DNA from: Lachnospiraceae bacterium UBA7076
GTDB lineage: Bacteria > Bacillota > Clostridia > Lachnospirales > Lachnospiraceae
NCBI GenBank assembly: GCA_002493625.1
Contig: DKZK01000001.1
Coordinates: 25,840 to 33,242, forward strand
Reading direction: 5' to 3'
DNA length: 7,403 nt
The number at the start of each line of letters is the position of its first letter. The stretch's first letter is position 1. The position numbers and the translations under genes were made by a program. Below are positions 6,556 through 7,403 of the stretch, piece after piece. The notes under the pieces were generated by a model. That model was not told where the DNA came from, searched no databases, and saw only the letters and a list, made by a program, of their open reading frames with translations.

Positions 6556-6609
6556 ATGTCGTTTTTTGATATAAGTTTAAGATGGCTTTTTGCATGGCTT
6601 TTGAAGTAA
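6556..6609 (+). CDS. Tiny hydrophobic peptide, 17 residues
   Basis: This reading frame encodes MSFFDISLRWLFAWLLK. It is supported by an excellent ribosome binding site, AAGGGAGGG (6541-6549), ending six bases before the ATG, the best such site in this stretch. The peptide is hydrophobic and aromatic (two Trp, three Phe, five Leu) with one Asp, one Arg and a C-terminal Lys, net about +1. Drawn as a helix it would be amphipathic. It has no cleavable leader, no double-glycine motif and no cysteine, so it is not a classic AgrD or bacteriocin precursor. It sits 87 bp downstream of the direct repeats and upstream of the stand-alone LytTR gene. Possible roles are a leaderless signal or membrane-active peptide, a type I toxin-like peptide, or a translated leader. 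I know no family for it; translation is likely on ribosome-site grounds, function unknown. Confidence 0.55.
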   Translation: MSFFDISLRWLFAWLLK

Positions 6610-6610
6610 G

Positions 6611-6669
6611 AAAAAAAATTTAAAGGGCTGTGATAATAATATGTAAAACAAGGTAATTTCACAGCCCTT
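6611..6669 (-). terminator. Hairpin with T-run on the minus strand
   Basis: AAGGGCTGTGA (6623-6633) pairs exactly over 11 bp with TCACAGCCCTT (6659-6669) around a 25-nt loop. The poly-A at 6611-6618 becomes a poly-U directly behind the stem when read leftward, while no T-run follows on the + side. It therefore best fits a terminator for minus-strand transcription coming through repeat element B. It begins right after the peptide stop codon, so a minus transcript would touch the 3' end of the peptide message. Confidence 0.6.
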
Positions 6670-6670
6670 A

Positions 6671-6755
6671 GAACAAAGTGCCTTCGGCACTGTAGTTCGC
6701 ATTTTGGCTTACGTTCGTTAGAACCGTGCCGATAGGAAACTCAGTTTCTATAAAG
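6671..6755 (-). repeat. Structured dispersed repeat element, copy B (inverted)
   Basis: Read on the minus strand this matches copy A (2944-3030), with 34 of 42 core bases the same (6693-6734). In + coordinates its hairpins are AGTGCC/GGCACT (6677-6682/6686-6691), GTTC/GAAC (6713-6716/6721-6724) and a GAAAC/GTTTC-based stem near its right end. In copy A the second stem has C-G where B has U-A, and the third stem is largely different in bases yet still paired. On the minus strand the element is followed directly by the hairpin and T-run at 6611-6669, so element plus terminator could form a small RNA of roughly 140-150 nt. It ends about 15 bp before the ribosome binding site of the LytTR gene. 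Confidence 0.7.
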
Positions 6756-6778
6756 TAAAAAAAGGAAAAGGTGATGAT

Positions 6779-7195
6779 ATGCAACAGGAGCACACAAACA
6801 TAATTGAATTTAAATCATATGAAGATAGAGGACCGGTTATTATTGCAATGTGGCACTATAATATTGCACGGTTATTTGCAAAGGATATTTTGTTTATATC
6901 AAGGGATAAGCATAAAAGCAAGATACATGTTATCGAAGATGCTATACATTATGGCTTTGAAAAAAATCTTTCATGTAAAATGAAATTGAATGAAATGTAT
7001 AATATTATGAGAGATTATGGCTTTGAATATGCACATAACAGCTATTTGGTGAATCTCAGATATGTTACAAGAAAGACAGCCACGGAATTGGAATTAATTG
7101 ATGGTACACAGTTGTCAATATCCAGATCAAAGGAAAATTCCTTTACAGACGCCCTGGTAAAGTCAAATAGAAATTTTCCTCAAATAATACAGTAA
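6779..7195 (+). CDS. Stand-alone LytTR DNA-binding protein
   Basis: A 138-residue protein with no receiver domain and no membrane segment. Residues about 30-130 form a LytTR domain: DILFISRDKHKSKIHV (36-51) is the first strand pair, and FEYAHNSYLVNLRYV (82-96) is the family signature, closely parallel to ARIHKSYMVNLAYI in the response regulator of this window. SISRSKENSF (113-122) is the conserved end segment. The N-terminal 30 residues have no motif I recognise. AAGGTGAT (6769-6776) is a near-ideal ribosome binding site for ATG 6779. Without a phosphorylation site it may act constitutively, be controlled by dose, or compete with the response regulator for the same direct repeats. Whether it is transcribed with the upstream peptide gene is open, since no + strand terminator is evident between them. 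Confidence 0.88.
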   Translation: MQQEHTNIIEFKSYEDRGPVIIAMWHYNIARLFAKDILFISRDKHKSKIHVIEDAIHYGFEKNLSCKMKLNEMYNIMRDYGFEYAHNSYLVNLRYVTRKTATELELIDGTQLSISRSKENSFTDALVKSNRNFPQIIQ

Positions 7196-7333
7196 TATAA
7201 TGACAATAAAAAGTGTATATGGGGCATATTGGTTTACATAAAATGCCCATAGATTACAAATATTGGATTTGAAACTGTAAAAATCAAAAAAATGGGTTTT
7301 ATTTTTGGTAATTGTGTTGTAGAATGAGGTGTA
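7196..7333. other. Intergenic gap with weak hairpin
   Basis: GGGCAT (7222-7227) pairs with ATGCCC (7243-7248) around 15 nt and can extend a few A-T pairs after bulges, but no T-run follows, so a terminator is doubtful. The rest is AT-rich. I find no convincing -35/-10 pair placed sensibly for the next gene, and none of the direct-repeat cores seen elsewhere in the window. Confidence 0.35.
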
Positions 7334-7403
7334 ATGGATAATAAAAAGTTATCCGTTGAATCTATTGATACGAAGAAACAAAGGATAATTCCAGATTATT
7401 TTT
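7334..7403 (+). CDS. Start of an unidentified gene, cut by the window edge
   Basis: An open frame starts at ATG 7334 with MDNKKLSVESIDTKKQRIIP and runs off the end after 23 complete codons. GAGGTG (7326-7331) is a purine-rich ribosome binding site; its spacing is short, though counting from GAGG it is four bases. The visible part is charged and hydrophilic, with no signal peptide or membrane segment yet. The product cannot be named. As the gene after the LytTR regulator, it could be its target. Confidence 0.5.
   Translation, partial: MDNKKLSVESIDTKKQRIIPDYF

Noticed and set aside
6392..6574. 60-codon open frame starting MMKFNPCFL
   Set aside because: Its start codon lies in the terminator hairpin, it has no ribosome binding site, and it merely translates the tandem repeat and peptide leader; it also overlaps the better-supported peptide start in another frame.
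6710..6718. TACGTTCGT, a full nine-of-nine match to the LytTR box pattern
   Set aside because: Single copy, and explained by the stem of repeat element B; the degenerate nine-base pattern is expected by chance in several kilobases.
7200..7241. 13-codon frame MTIKSVYGAYWFT
   Set aside because: No ribosome binding site; it begins five bases after the LytTR stop codon in plain AT-rich DNA.

Overview
The window looks like chromosomal DNA of a low-GC Gram-positive anaerobe, most likely a Lachnospiraceae-type member of the Clostridia (Roseburia/Eubacterium/Butyrivibrio-like). The reasons are AT-rich intergenic DNA, strong purine-rich ribosome binding sites, a transketolase split into two adjacent genes, and a GHKL kinase with LytTR regulators. 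The species is inferred from style, not proven. All recognised genes lie on the + strand.

Region 1 (1-2940) is metabolic. A leader with a 17-bp direct repeat and a TATAAT box precedes the overlapping N- and C-terminal halves of transketolase. After a 52-bp gap comes an NAD-dependent epimerase/dehydratase-like gene, then a GC-rich terminator hairpin. Region 2 (2941-3867) holds a structured repeat element (copy A), a free-standing AAA/ABC-type ATPase gene and a terminator.

Region 3 (3868-6417) is a regulatory operon. A likely promoter (exact extended -10) and an AT-rich leader precede an XRE helix-turn-helix protein, a REC-LytTR response regulator and an AgrC-like membrane GHKL histidine kinase, closed by a near-perfect 18-bp terminator hairpin. 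Region 4 (6418-7195) is the unusual part. It holds an 18-bp direct repeat at 20-bp period with a LytTR-box-like core and a 17-codon hydrophobic peptide gene with an excellent ribosome binding site. Next come a hairpin whose T-run faces the minus strand, a second copy (B) of the structured repeat in inverted orientation, and a stand-alone LytTR gene. The last 70 bases hold the start of an unidentified gene.

Working model (inference): the kinase and response regulator sense a signal, the LytTR proteins bind the direct repeats, and the output includes the tiny amphipathic peptide. A related repeat core (CGTTYATGC) at the left edge hints that the transketolase operon may be in the same regulon. 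The two structured elements conserve three hairpins with compensatory base changes, so they look like a dispersed RNA or palindromic repeat family.
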